Below, in pieces: positions 1 through 8,603 of a DNA stretch of 64,000 nt. Within the stretch, counting starts at the first letter, position 1; each line of letters starts with the position of its first letter. Source of the stretch: Gammaproteobacteria bacterium (GTDB taxonomy: Bacteria; Pseudomonadota; Gammaproteobacteria; SZUA-152); assembly GCA_029882975.1 (NCBI GenBank), contig JAOUJW010000001.1, positions 186,001 through 250,000 on the forward strand. The letters run 5' to 3'. The position numbers were made by a program, and so were the translations under genes. Below the pieces are notes generated by a model. The model made no database searches. It had not been told where the DNA came from and worked only from the letters and a program-made list of their open reading frames with translations.

Positions 1-1
1 G

Positions 2-940
2 TCGCGTAGATCCGGCGGTACAGGCCTGGGGCTGGCCGTATCACAGCGTTTCATACAACTCATGCAAGGACAAATCCACGTCGCCAGCACAGCCGGTGAA
101 GGCAGCACCTTCACCGTCGTTGTCCCGGTCAGCATCGCCGAAACGACTCAACCCCCTATGGAATTAGCGTCAACCCCTCAAACATCCTCCCCGCTGGTCT
201 TGTGCATTGATGATGACCCGGAGTCTATCGAACTGCTGCTCAGTTATTTGGAAGACGAAGGTTTTGCCGCTAAAGGTGTTACCAATGGCCGCGAAGGGTT
301 TGAACTGGCCAAACAACTCAATCCTACGGCGATTACGCTCGACGTCTATATGCCCAGGGAGGACGGATGGTCCATTTTGAAAGCCTTGAAACAAGAACCA
401 AAAACCCGAAATATTCCCGTCATTATGGTCACCATGATTGACAATAAAGCCTTGGGTTATGAATTGGGAGCCATGGACTATTTACAAAAACCCATAGAGC
501 CGGAAATTCTGATCCGTAGTATCAACGCACTATTCAAGCATCAAGTGAAACAAGTACTGGCGGTGGATGACGACCCGGAAGTTCGCGAATTAATTACCCA
601 GGTGCTTGAGGATGAGAATATAGAGGTAACTGCTGTATCAGGGGGAGCCGAAGCTCTGGCGGTGTTACAGCACACCAAACCGGATGTAATCTTACTGGAC
701 TTAATGATGCCGCGAATGAACGGCTTTGAATTAGCTCAATTGTTAAAAGAAAATCAAGCTTGGCGCAATATCCCCATCGTCGTGGTCACGGCAAAACAAC
801 TCACCGAGAATGAACGCAACATGCTCGGCAAATGGGTACAGTCCATTATTGAAAAACAAGGTATGGATACCGCTCTATTGCTCAAGAGCATCAATAAAGC
901 CCTACACTCAAACCAAGCAACAGCGGAGGTCATGTTGTGA
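2..940 (+). CDS. Hybrid sensor histidine kinase, 3' part (ATPase end plus two receiver domains)
   Basis: The gene enters from the left edge; the open frame starts at base 2. The first residues contain the G2 box of a histidine-kinase ATPase domain (GGTGLGLAVSQRF). Two receiver domains follow. The first has the acidic DDD cluster, phosphoacceptor Asp in AITLDVYMPREDG and Lys in LQKPIEP. The second has DDDPEVREL and VILLDLMMPRMNG, but its end reads IIEKQG instead of the usual KP, so its switch may be atypical. The sensor and dimerisation part is outside the window. A GTGA overlap couples it to the next receiver gene, which suggests one phosphorelay. The family is certain; the input signal is unknown. 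Confidence 0.93.
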   Translation, partial: SRRSGGTGLGLAVSQRFIQLMQGQIHVASTAGEGSTFTVVVPVSIAETTQPPMELASTPQTSSPLVLCIDDDPESIELLLSYLEDEGFAAKGVTNGREGFELAKQLNPTAITLDVYMPREDGWSILKALKQEPKTRNIPVIMVTMIDNKALGYELGAMDYLQKPIEPEILIRSINALFKHQVKQVLAVDDDPEVRELITQVLEDENIEVTAVSGGAEALAVLQHTKPDVILLDLMMPRMNGFELAQLLKENQAWRNIPIVVVTAKQLTENERNMLGKWVQSIIEKQGMDTALLLKSINKALHSNQATAEVML

Positions 941-1299
941 ACACCATATTAATCGTTGAGGATTACCCGGACAATATGGCTCTTATCGAAGAAATTCTCG
1001 AGGACGAAGGTTACCAGATCCTGAAAGCGGAGACGGCAGAAAAAGGCTTTGCCTTGCTGGAAACCGAAACCACTGATTTGATTTTGATGGACATCTCCCT
1101 ACCTCAGATGGATGGCTTGGAAGCGACCACATTAATCAAAGCCAACCCCAACACGTCTCACATCCCGATCATTGCTCTGACAGCACACGCCATGACAACA
1201 GACCGGGAAATGGCTCTATCGGCTGGGTGCGACGATTACATCACCAAACCGGTGGATGAATCCAAACTATTGTTCGCCATAAGCGAACTACTGCAATAG
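937..1299 (+). CDS. Single-domain response regulator (CheY/DivK-like)
   Basis: This 120-residue protein is a lone receiver domain. It carries the acidic pocket (VEDYPDN), phosphoacceptor Asp in LILMDISLPQMDG, the conserved Thr region IIALTAHA and Lys in YITKPVDE. It has no output domain, so it probably passes phosphate between kinases or acts by protein contact, as DivK and CheY do. The GTG start lies inside the stop of the upstream kinase (GTGA), so the two are probably translationally coupled. The next kinase begins 10 bases downstream. Confidence 0.93.
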   Translation: MNTILIVEDYPDNMALIEEILEDEGYQILKAETAEKGFALLETETTDLILMDISLPQMDGLEATTLIKANPNTSHIPIIALTAHAMTTDREMALSAGCDDYITKPVDESKLLFAISELLQ

Positions 1300-1309
1300 G
1301 CCTGAAACG

Positions 1310-2503
1310 ATGCATTTAATTGATCCCGATTCAAAACCCAAAGTTCTGATCATTGACGATACTCCGGATAATATCGATTTAGTGGAACAAGTTCTGGAAG
1401 ATCATTATCAAACTTTGTCGGCCCCCAATGGCCATGAGGGACTGAAAATCGCCCAAAAACAGGCTCCCGATTTAGTCTTGCTCGATGTTATGATGCCGGA
1501 TTTAGACGGTTACGAAGTTTTGCAACAACTGCAAAAAAGTGTCCTGACCCGTGATATCCCTGTTATTTTCCTCACCGCACGCTACAAAGACACTGATCGC
1601 ATTGTCAAAGGATTAAAATTGGGGGCCTTTGACTACATCACCAAGCCTTTTGAGGACGATATTCTATTGGCCCGTGTGGGTGTCGCCACACGTATCAAGA
1701 AAGCCGAAGATGAGATCCGCAAACAAAAAGAAGAATTGATCGCTGCCAATAAAGCAGTAACCGAAGCCACTAGGGCGAAATCTCGTTTCCTGGCAAATAT
1801 GAGCCACGAATTTCGAACCCCTTTGAACTCCATTATGGGTTTTCTTAGCATTGTTAAAGAAGGTATGGCAGGCCCTATCAATGACGAACAAAGTAAATCC
1901 CTGAACATTGCTTACGAAAGTTCAAAACATCTATTACAACTAATCAACGATATTCTTGACCTAGCCAAAATCGAGGCCAATAAAGTCACCGTTATTAAGG
2001 AATCCTTTAGCCTGGATACCCTGTTTAGTGAATTGAGTGATATGTTTAAGATCCAGGCCCATTCAAAAGGCATTGCATTTGATACGCAGATAGATACGCC
2101 GGAGCTGATGCTGTACACCGACCGAACCAAGTTACAACAAGTACTAATTAACCTTATTGGTAACGCACTGAAATTCACCTCGCGTGGATACATCAAAGTC
2201 GCATGCGTAAATCTAAACGATAAACTTCGAATAGATGTGATCGATACCGGCAAAGGAGTATCGGAACGGGATTTGAAAATCATATTTAACGCTTTTGAAC
2301 AAAGCGAGGAAGACAAACGCCAACATCAGGACGGCGTTGGACTCGGACTGGCGATCAGCAAGCGCCACATTGAAATACTGGGCGGTTACCTTAGCGCCCA
2401 AGGCTCTCCCGGTGAGGGCAGCACCTTCAGTTTCACCTTACCCATAGAAATGCCGGAAGAATACAAACCAACGCAACAAAAACAGCTGGACCCAACCACC
2501 TAA
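1310..2503 (+). CDS. Receiver-first histidine kinase (REC-HisKA-HATPase)
   Basis: Residues 1-125 form a receiver domain with phosphoacceptor D59 (LVLLDVMMPDLDG) and K112. A coiled linker around 130-158 leads to a HisKA domain with H166 in ANMSHEFRTPLN. The HATPase domain follows with the N box (LIGNALKF), G1 (DTGKGV) and G2 (GVGLGLAISKRH). There is no membrane segment, so the kinase is soluble and probably gated by phosphorylation of its own receiver, fed by the two genes upstream. No DNA-binding output gene is in view. It ends the plus-strand cluster and faces the rhodanese gene across a shared terminator. Confidence 0.94.
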   Translation: MHLIDPDSKPKVLIIDDTPDNIDLVEQVLEDHYQTLSAPNGHEGLKIAQKQAPDLVLLDVMMPDLDGYEVLQQLQKSVLTRDIPVIFLTARYKDTDRIVKGLKLGAFDYITKPFEDDILLARVGVATRIKKAEDEIRKQKEELIAANKAVTEATRAKSRFLANMSHEFRTPLNSIMGFLSIVKEGMAGPINDEQSKSLNIAYESSKHLLQLINDILDLAKIEANKVTVIKESFSLDTLFSELSDMFKIQAHSKGIAFDTQIDTPELMLYTDRTKLQQVLINLIGNALKFTSRGYIKVACVNLNDKLRIDVIDTGKGVSERDLKIIFNAFEQSEEDKRQHQDGVGLGLAISKRHIEILGGYLSAQGSPGEGSTFSFTLPIEMPEEYKPTQQKQLDPTT

Positions 2504-2551
2504 TTGACGACCGACTACCGATATCGCCTTAGTTAAATCCCTATAAAGGCA

Positions 2552-2574
2552 AAAGCCGGGATAAACCCGGCTTT
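2552..2574. terminator. Bidirectional intrinsic terminator
   Basis: A perfect 9-bp stem (AAAGCCGGG / CCCGGCTTT) with a 5-base ATAAA loop lies between two convergent genes. The A and T ends of the stem supply U-rich tails in both directions. It probably ends both the kinase transcript and the rhodanese transcript. Confidence 0.75.
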
Positions 2575-2596
2575 CAACACAGCATTGATGACCCAA

Positions 2597-3193
2597 TTAC
2601 GAATCGCCACCCACTTTATACATTTTCGCTTTAACCAGTTTGTAGCTCCAGGGTAATCCGGCATTTTTCCAGCCATTCACCACACGCTGGCCTTTGTGCT
2701 TACCTTGCTTGGCTTTGTCACCCTCAAAGCCATCCACAACACTGTAAACTTGGGTGTAACCCAGTTTTGCCAATAGGTCAGCGGCTTTGGAACTGCGGGT
2801 ACCGGAACGGCAGATGAGGATAATGGGGTTTTGTTTACTCAAGCCTTTCTCCGCAACTTTAGCGGCAACGTCGTCAGCAAAATCCGAGTTCACTTCCATC
2901 TTAAAATTCTGATTTTTTTCATTCCATGCATACCACTCGTTTAACTTCATATAGGGAATGTTGGCATCAACCAGGGTGGGAGCCCCTAAAAAGTTCACTT
3001 CAGCACGGGTTCGAATATCTAAAAAAACCATGTCATTTGGATTTTTGTTCACCATTTTGTAGGCTTCAGCCGCACTCATGTATAAACCCAAACTGGTTTG
3101 TTTCTTCTTCGGTAACTGAGACCAGGACGCAGCCTGAACTATACCGGATAACAAAACTGCCATTGCCATTAGGGCAGCAACTCCAACACGCAT
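2597..3193 (-). CDS. Exported rhodanese-like sulfurtransferase domain protein
   Basis: The 198-residue protein starts with a signal peptide (cleavage probable after AAS near residue 23) and contains one rhodanese domain. The active-site loop is CRSGTR with C128, the six-residue loop of sulfurtransferases, and FLDIRTRAE is the N-terminal CH2A-type motif. It should act in the periplasm, moving sulfane sulfur or binding a thiol or metal partner. The start is supported by a strong Shine-Dalgarno (AAGGAG) six bases upstream. It is monocistronic, with its own terminator. The in vivo substrate cannot be read from sequence. Confidence 0.88.
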   Translation of the reverse strand: MRVGVAALMAMAVLLSGIVQAASWSQLPKKKQTSLGLYMSAAEAYKMVNKNPNDMVFLDIRTRAEVNFLGAPTLVDANIPYMKLNEWYAWNEKNQNFKMEVNSDFADDVAAKVAEKGLSKQNPIILICRSGTRSSKAADLLAKLGYTQVYSVVDGFEGDKAKQGKHKGQRVVNGWKNAGLPWSYKLVKAKMYKVGGDS

Positions 3194-3206
3194 AAAATCT
3201 CCTTAG

Positions 3207-3238
3207 ATAACAGCTAAATACAAACAACTGTTATTTAG
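3207..3238 (-). promoter_or_regulatory. Nested inverted repeats in the rhodanese 5' region
   Basis: Two interleaved 7-bp inverted repeats lie just upstream of the rhodanese start: ATAACAG / CTGTTAT and CTAAATA / TATTTAG. Together they give a near-symmetric AT-rich 32-bp site that could be an operator or a leader hairpin. The regulator is unknown. Confidence 0.35.
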
Positions 3239-3298
3239 TATATTATTAATTGCTTATTTATTCAACAACTATTTCCCTCATTTACGAACTATTATTGA

Positions 3299-4267
3299 TC
3301 AGTGGCTTTGTTTTGTCGGTTCTTGTTTTTTTATTCTTTGTAAAACCGCCAAATTATTTTTAGCCAATCGATGACTGGGTTCCAGAACTACCGCTTTGGT
3401 ATACGCCTGCTCTGCCTCATCGTAGCGCTGCAAATCTTTGTACAAAACACCCAGATTATTGTGCGCCCAGGCATCTGAAGGGTTTAAACGAATGGCACTG
3501 CGATACGCCTTTTCTGCATCCCCATATCGTTTCAACCCACTGTACAAAATGCCCAGATTGTTATAAGTCCAACCGTCCTCCGGATCCAGCTCGATGGCTT
3601 TGGTATAAGCTGATTCGGCATCGCCATAGCGTTTCAGTGCGGTAAAAAGATTGCCTAATTTGATATGCGGCCAATTATAGGAAGCGTCTAAGGTGGCTGC
3701 TAAGCGATAGTTTTCCTCAGCGGCTTTGCGGTTACCTATGGTCTCATACAGGGAACCCAACAACAGCACCAAAGAGGAATGTACCCGCGCCTCAGGTTTC
3801 ATGGACAATCCCTGGTTCACATAGCTAAACGCCATACTGTAATCTTTGTCCTGCCAGGCCTGAGTACCCAGTAAGAGAAGATCAGCCGCACTGAGATCCT
3901 GGTTCACAGGACTGGAAACGGACTTCGCGTAACCTTTTGCCTTCTCACTAATGACTGCCACCGGCTCCACTGTTGTGGTCTCAACGACCGGGGTTTGTAT
4001 AGTCTGAGCCGGCGTAGTCGCGGTATGTACAGACTGGGTGTGCTGAACCGACAGTTCTTGCGCCGCAGGGGCCAGGGCCGTATCCGATGACCGCAGAGAT
4101 AAACCCGGCATCATTCCCACCAATACCGGGCTGAACGCCGCCAGGACGATTAATGCGCTACCCAAACCAATGAAACTGCCTGATTTTTTGTCTTTACTGT
4201 GGAAATAAATCCCCGTGACCAGCAATACGCTACCGATAATCGCCAATAGAATTTGTGTGAAATTCAT
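3299..4267 (-). CDS. Membrane-anchored TPR protein
   Basis: The N-terminus holds two hydrophobic segments (NFTQILLAIIGSVLLV and a second near residues 35-53), then a Thr/Val/Ala-rich linker and, from about residue 130, tandem tetratricopeptide repeats. Several repeats are nearly regular (WTYNNLGILYSGLKRYGDA, WAHNNLGVLYKDLQRYDEA). TPRs bind protein partners; no catalytic motif is present. I prefer the ATG at 4267 over the upstream in-frame codon at 4321 because it places a membrane segment at the N-terminus and follows GGGAA. The upstream 18 residues look non-coding. The gene stands alone between the rhodanese and DUF2797 genes. Its partner is unknown. Confidence 0.82.
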   Translation of the reverse strand: MNFTQILLAIIGSVLLVTGIYFHSKDKKSGSFIGLGSALIVLAAFSPVLVGMMPGLSLRSSDTALAPAAQELSVQHTQSVHTATTPAQTIQTPVVETTTVEPVAVISEKAKGYAKSVSSPVNQDLSAADLLLLGTQAWQDKDYSMAFSYVNQGLSMKPEARVHSSLVLLLGSLYETIGNRKAAEENYRLAATLDASYNWPHIKLGNLFTALKRYGDAESAYTKAIELDPEDGWTYNNLGILYSGLKRYGDAEKAYRSAIRLNPSDAWAHNNLGVLYKDLQRYDEAEQAYTKAVVLEPSHRLAKNNLAVLQRIKKQEPTKQSH

Positions 4268-4408
4268 CCCTAGTTCCCGCTTGTTACTGTCACCTACATC
4301 GGCTATCGGAAACTGGCGCAAAATATTTAGTCACCGTGAATCCGGAAAATGGTAAACGTGAAGGATTCCCCAGTTCCTTCGTTACACGGTTCTCATCCGT
4401 ACCGCTTT

Positions 4409-5233
4409 TTACAGCTTCCAGCCGAACTCAATCTCATACCCGCTAAATTTTCGGATATTGATAACACCTGCATCCAAGATGAGATACTGTCCTTTGATCC
4501 CCATCAAAACACCACTCACCTCAGGAGTTTTGTCAAAGTTCAGAGATTTCACTTTCTCCGGAGTCTGTTGCACCGGATATTGAATCTCAGTAACCACACC
4601 ATCCAGAACGGAAACTGCCTCGCTGCCATGTTCCTCTTGAATGCTTTCGATATCTCCGGCAACTTGCTGCAACAACTTATCCCTTGTTGCCATTAAGTCC
4701 ACAGATTGAGACTCACCTTTAAGCATTTTGCGCCAATCGGTTCTATCGGAGACATGCTCTTTCATGACCACTTCTACCAGACCGGAGATATAGCGGTTTT
4801 TCACTTTAAACACCGGTATCGCTTGTACGGCGCCTTGATCTATCCATCGGGTGGGAACCTGGGTATGTCGAGTAATACCCACTTTCAGTCCGGAAGAATT
4901 GGCCAGATAAACAATATGCTCCTGCATGCAGTGGCCCTGTGCCCATTGTTCGTCGCGGCAAGTTCCCTGGTCGAAGTGGCATTGTTCCGGTTTCACTATG
5001 CACATATCGCATTCGGCCAGGGAACGTAAACAAGGGAAACAATAACCTTGATTGAAACTTTTATTGGTTTTGCGGCCACAGGCCACGCAATGAATTTGCC
5101 CGGTAAACGTCAGGGATATTGTTTTCTCCAAGTAAGGATTGAGAGGAATTTGCTCCGACCCCACCGGCAATAGATACTGCACGGGATTATCCAGGATGGA
5201 ACTCATTTTTAGTAAATTGCCGGTTATCGTCAT
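4409..5233 (-). CDS. DUF2797 family protein, zinc-ribbon with GIY-YIG-like core
   Basis: The 274-residue protein matches the DUF2797 layout. An early Cys cluster (CVACGRK...GYCFPC, then CDMCIVKPEQC and GTC) probably binds zinc. A central stretch, VYLANSSGLKVGITR followed by TRWIDQGA, resembles the GIY-YIG nuclease fold, and the end (SGVLMGIKGQYLILDAGVINIR) is typical of the family. The molecular function of the family is not established to my knowledge. The start codon follows an AAGG-type ribosome site. The gene is monocistronic, with the structured element at 5336-5431 upstream. Confidence 0.85.
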   Translation of the reverse strand: MTITGNLLKMSSILDNPVQYLLPVGSEQIPLNPYLEKTISLTFTGQIHCVACGRKTNKSFNQGYCFPCLRSLAECDMCIVKPEQCHFDQGTCRDEQWAQGHCMQEHIVYLANSSGLKVGITRHTQVPTRWIDQGAVQAIPVFKVKNRYISGLVEVVMKEHVSDRTDWRKMLKGESQSVDLMATRDKLLQQVAGDIESIQEEHGSEAVSVLDGVVTEIQYPVQQTPEKVKSLNFDKTPEVSGVLMGIKGQYLILDAGVINIRKFSGYEIEFGWKL

Positions 5234-5335
5234 TCACACTAACCTTTTTTGTTTTATACGGTGTCCCATTATATGGATAGAGTTCAGTTGCTTCAAAAAG
5301 ATTGAATTTCAATGCCAAAACCAACGGGAGGGAGT

Positions 5336-5431
5336 AGGGGTCAAAAGGTAAACTTGGTAGGTCGGATAACAGGGAATTGTTATCAAGGCCACAGGGACGT
5401 GTGCCGCTTACCGAGCTTACCTTTTAACCCT
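5336..5431. repeat. Structured inverted-repeat element, possible MITE/REP-like unit or RNA
   Basis: Arms 5336-5363 and 5404-5431 pair over about 26 positions; most mismatches are transitions, leaving mainly G-U wobbles on one strand or the other. Inside are two smaller hairpins: GATAACA / TGTTATC (5365-5384) and GGCCACA / TGTGCC around a GGGACG loop (5387-5406, overlapping the outer stem by a few bases). The result is a three-way-junction shape of 96 bases. It lies in the gap between the thioesterase 3' end and the DUF2797 start. It could be a miniature mobile repeat or a structured RNA; I found no second copy by eye. Confidence 0.5.
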
Positions 5432-5487
5432 TATTCTCGTATTTGTTACTGGAACCATCACATAAACAGCAAACAGCTCTGCGCCAT

Positions 5488-5982
5488 TTAGCGTTTAAGT
5501 CTGGATTCTTTGCTGTATCCGTGCGGACGAATTGCAACGGTATTTTCAACTCTGGTGCACAAACGCCCATCATCTCGGTAGAATCCGTACTCAAATACGG
5601 GAGTGCTGCGTCCGCGGGTTTCTAAATCCCGACGTATGCGAGCATCCACGGCAGGATCAAAATGGAACCGTAATTCCAGGTCCGAATTGCCTTCCAGCTC
5701 AAAGTCCAAACTCATAGCTCGGGTCCAGGCTGAATATTGAGGGAATCGGGCCAGGCACGCCAAGGCCGCGATAGGGTCCGCCAGTGACGCCTGATAACCG
5801 CCAAACACCGCATCCCCCAAGTTTCTGGAAAAAAGGTTCAAAGGAAGCTTAAGACGCACCTGTTGCCAATCCACATCTAACTGCAACACTTTCACTCGCA
5901 TCATAAAAAATGGCGGAAACCATTCAATTCGATGTTGTGCCGACAGCCACCTCGATTTGTGCATTAATTTCAGTATATTCAA
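5488..5982 (-). CDS. DUF4442 / PaaI-like hotdog-fold thioesterase
   Basis: The 164-residue protein reads as a single hotdog domain of the DUF4442 (YiiD C-terminal-like) group. The N-terminal helix region ends in WFPPFFMMRVKVLQL, then comes the LPLNLFSRNLGDAVFGGYQA segment where related thioesterases carry the substrate-facing Asn/Gly residues. The likely reaction is hydrolysis of an acyl-CoA or acyl-ACP thioester, but the substrate is unknown. It starts 4 bases after the rsmE stop, so the two are probably cotranscribed. Confidence 0.72.
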   Translation of the reverse strand: MNILKLMHKSRWLSAQHRIEWFPPFFMMRVKVLQLDVDWQQVRLKLPLNLFSRNLGDAVFGGYQASLADPIAALACLARFPQYSAWTRAMSLDFELEGNSDLELRFHFDPAVDARIRRDLETRGRSTPVFEYGFYRDDGRLCTRVENTVAIRPHGYSKESRLKR

Positions 5983-5986
5983 ATAA

Positions 5987-6733
5987 TTAACCCAGATCCC
6001 CCCAAAGGGACTGCAAGATCGCCAACGCCGTCAGCGCAGCTGTTTCGGTACGAAGAATCCGCGGCCCCAAAGCCACAGACTCAAACCCCAAGGGGCTAAC
6101 TGCGGCTAAATCACTTTGGGTCAAACCGCCCTCGGGTCCCACGAGCAATACCACCCCTGGCGCGAAAACCCGCGGCATCTGCCGCAAAGACAACGCAGCA
6201 TTTTGGTGCAAAACCAATTTCAATTCATTTTGCAATAACGTTTGGCAACGATCTACCCAGGATGGCAAGGATTCGACCGGATGAACCAACGGCACCCGGT
6301 TACGGCCGCATTGTTCGCAGGCACTGGTGACAATGGCCTGCCAGTGTTGGCGCCGCCGTTCCCGCCGCTCTCCCTGCAGGTTCACGCCGGTGCGCTCTGT
6401 CGTCACAGGAAAAATCTCACTAATACCCAACTCCGTGGCTTTTTGAATGGTGTAGTCCATACGTTCACCACGGGAGACCCCTTGAACCAAAACCGTTCTT
6501 AAGGGTGACTCCAAATCCACTTCATGGCGTTGTAGAATCTGGATACATCCTTCGCGCTTTTCTAACGCGCTAATCTTCCCCGCGTATTCTGCACCGTCAC
6601 CGTTAAATACGGTCACCGCATCTCCGGGCTTCAGGCGCAGAACCCGGAGCAGATATTGAACCGCCTGGGCATCACAAATCAGTGACTGCCCTACCGCCAA
6701 ACTTTGTTCTTGAAAAATCCTGGGAATTCGCAT
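5987..6733 (-). CDS. rsmE: 16S rRNA (uracil1498-N3)-methyltransferase
   Basis: The 248-residue length and motifs fit RsmE, which methylates N3 of U1498 in 16S rRNA using S-adenosylmethionine. The N-terminal PUA-like domain (MRIPRIF... HYLLRVLRL-like LRVLRLKPGD) is followed by a SPOUT knot domain with QKATELGI, LLVGPEGG and the terminal LGPRILRTETA. These are the family's SAM-binding and knot motifs. It is the first gene of a two-gene unit with the thioesterase, divergent from pyrC across about 70 bases. Confidence 0.96.
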   Translation of the reverse strand: MRIPRIFQEQSLAVGQSLICDAQAVQYLLRVLRLKPGDAVTVFNGDGAEYAGKISALEKREGCIQILQRHEVDLESPLRTVLVQGVSRGERMDYTIQKATELGISEIFPVTTERTGVNLQGERRERRRQHWQAIVTSACEQCGRNRVPLVHPVESLPSWVDRCQTLLQNELKLVLHQNAALSLRQMPRVFAPGVVLLVGPEGGLTQSDLAAVSPLGFESVALGPRILRTETAALTALAILQSLWGDLG

Positions 6734-6802
6734 GCAAATCCTGCGTGTATAAAAATCATTGATTCAATGGCATAATGCACTATCCAGTAATTATAAACGT
6801 AG

Positions 6803-7858
6803 TTGACCCAAAACTGTCCTGTGAACACACTGACCCTTACTCGACCGGACGATTGGCATTTGCATCTTCGAGATGGTCAAGCCATGCAGGACGTATTGCC
6901 CTATACGGTACGACAATTTGCCCGCGCTATTGTCATGCCCAACCTGTCCCCCCCCATAACCACAGTGGATCAAGCCGCAGCCTATCGCCAAAGAATTCTG
7001 GATAGTATACCGAATTCGGCAGCCTTCGAGCCTCTGATGACCTTGTACTTGACCGATCGTACCAATGTGAAGGAAATTCACAAAGCAGCTGAGGCCGAGT
7101 TTGTACATGCCGTGAAATATTATCCGGCCGGTGCGACCACCCATTCCGACGCAGGGGTAACTCAGTTAAGCCATACTTTTGCTGTGTTAGAAGCCATGCA
7201 AGAGGCAAAACTGCCCCTATTGGTGCACGGCGAGTCCACTCGAACCGATGTGGACGTCTTTGACCGTGAAAAAGTGTTTATCGATCAACAATTGGAATCC
7301 ATTCGGCAACGCTTTCCCACATTACCCATCGTATTTGAGCATATAACAACCAAAGATGCTGTGGATTTTGTCCTTCAATATGAACACACCGGTGCCACCA
7401 TCACACCTCAACATATTTTGTACAATCGCAATGCTTTGTTTAAGGGCGGTATCAACCCCCATTTTTATTGTTTGCCCGTACTCAAACGTGAACAACATCG
7501 TCAAGCGGTACTGTCTGCAGCCACTAGCGGCAATCCTAAATTTTTTCTGGGAACCGACAGCGCACCCCACACTAGAGCCCGTAAAGAAAGCGCCTGTGGT
7601 TGCGCCGGTATTTTTAGTGCTCATGCCGCCTTGGAGTTTTACGCCGGCGCATTTGAGGCCGCAGGCGCTTTGGATAAACTGGAAGCGTTCTCCAGCTTCC
7701 ACGGCCCGGATTTCTACGGCCTGCCACGCAACACCACACACGTTACGCTGGAAAAACAGGAGTGGCAGGTACCCAGCCGTTTACCCATGGGTGGTGAGGA
7801 ACTGATACCTTTATGCCACGATGAAATACTTTCGTGGAAAATGATCGACTGCGACTAG
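6803..7858 (+). CDS. pyrC: Dihydroorotase, class II (PyrC)
   Basis: It catalyses ring closure of carbamoyl-aspartate to dihydroorotate in pyrimidine synthesis. Metal ligands are visible: HLHLRDG near residues 19-25, a Lys for carbamylation in VKYYPAGA, LLVHGE, FEHITT and the catalytic Asp in GTDSAPH. The length fits E. coli PyrC. There is no ATG in front of the conserved DDWHLHLRDG block: the candidates are TTG at 6803 or GTG at 6821, and neither has a strong Shine-Dalgarno. rnt follows 8 bases after the stop. Confidence 0.96.
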   Translation: MTQNCPVNTLTLTRPDDWHLHLRDGQAMQDVLPYTVRQFARAIVMPNLSPPITTVDQAAAYRQRILDSIPNSAAFEPLMTLYLTDRTNVKEIHKAAEAEFVHAVKYYPAGATTHSDAGVTQLSHTFAVLEAMQEAKLPLLVHGESTRTDVDVFDREKVFIDQQLESIRQRFPTLPIVFEHITTKDAVDFVLQYEHTGATITPQHILYNRNALFKGGINPHFYCLPVLKREQHRQAVLSAATSGNPKFFLGTDSAPHTRARKESACGCAGIFSAHAALEFYAGAFEAAGALDKLEAFSSFHGPDFYGLPRNTTHVTLEKQEWQVPSRLPMGGEELIPLCHDEILSWKMIDCD

Positions 7859-7866
7859 AGTAAACC

Positions 7867-8502
7867 ATGACCAAATCAAACAAGTCCAACAACGTGCTCG
7901 CCAAACGCTTCAGAGGGTTTTTACCCGTTGTTGTCGATGTGGAAACCGGTGGCTTTAACAGCCAAACCGACGCCCTGTTGGAGATTGCCGCAGTGACGGT
8001 CAGCTATGATGAACAAGGACAATTAAAACCGGATCCACCCATTTGGACCCACGTGACCCCCTTTGACGGCGCCAATTTGGATCAAGCGTGTTTAGCATTT
8101 ACCGGAATCGATCCACATCACCCCTTTCGTTTCGCAGTACCGGAACTGGAAGCCTTGCAGAAAATTTTCGAACCCATACGTTACCGCCTCAAAGATGAAG
8201 GCTGTACTCGAGCTATTTTGGTAGGCCACAACCCCGCCTTTGACTTGGGATTTTTACAAGCCGCCGTGACACGCAATAAAATCAAACGCAATCCGTTTCA
8301 CCAATTCAGCACTTTCGACACAGCCACACTAGCAGGTCTGGCTTTTGGGCAGACAGTGTTGGCCCGCGCCATAAAAGCAGCAGGTATCGCTTGGGATAAT
8401 GATCAGGCTCATTCGGCTCGCTATGATGCCGAAAAAACAGCCGAGCTGTTTTGTAAGATCGTTAATTTGTGGGGTGAAATTCGGATGCTGAATCAAGCCT
8501 GA
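7867..8502 (+). CDS. rnt: Ribonuclease T
   Basis: A 211-residue DEDD-type 3'-5' exonuclease that trims tRNA and other stable RNA ends. Exo I is D24/E26 in VVDVETGGF, Exo II lies in [12 protein letters not shown] and Exo III in [10 protein letters not shown] (the DEDDh His precedes the Asp). The protein is soluble and works as a dimer in known relatives. It is probably cotranscribed with pyrC. Confidence 0.96.
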   Translation: MTKSNKSNNVLAKRFRGFLPVVVDVETGGFNSQTDALLEIAAVTVSYDEQGQLKPDPPIWTHVTPFDGANLDQACLAFTGIDPHHPFRFAVPELEALQKIFEPIRYRLKDEGCTRAILVGHNPAFDLGFLQAAVTRNKIKRNPFHQFSTFDTATLAGLAFGQTVLARAIKAAGIAWDNDQAHSARYDAEKTAELFCKIVNLWGEIRMLNQA

Positions 8503-8529
8503 AAAAAAGAAAGCCACCCGAAGGTGGCT
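8503..8529 (-). terminator. Intrinsic terminator of grxD with UUCG tetraloop
   Basis: Read on the minus strand, AGCCACC-TTCG-GGTGGCT is a perfect 7-bp stem closed by C(UUCG)G, a very stable RNA tetraloop, followed directly by a run of about ten pyrimidines, mostly T. It lies downstream of grxD and abuts the rnt stop. Confidence 0.85.
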
Positions 8530-8603
8530 GAATCACAAACTCAAAGTTGCATAAGTGCAAAGTTTACAGGAGAGAACGAAAGCTTAAAATTCCTTCAAGG
8601 TGA

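Noticed and set aside
4349-4696. 115-codon plus-strand frame
   Set aside because: It overlaps the DUF2797 gene antisense and lacks features of a real protein.
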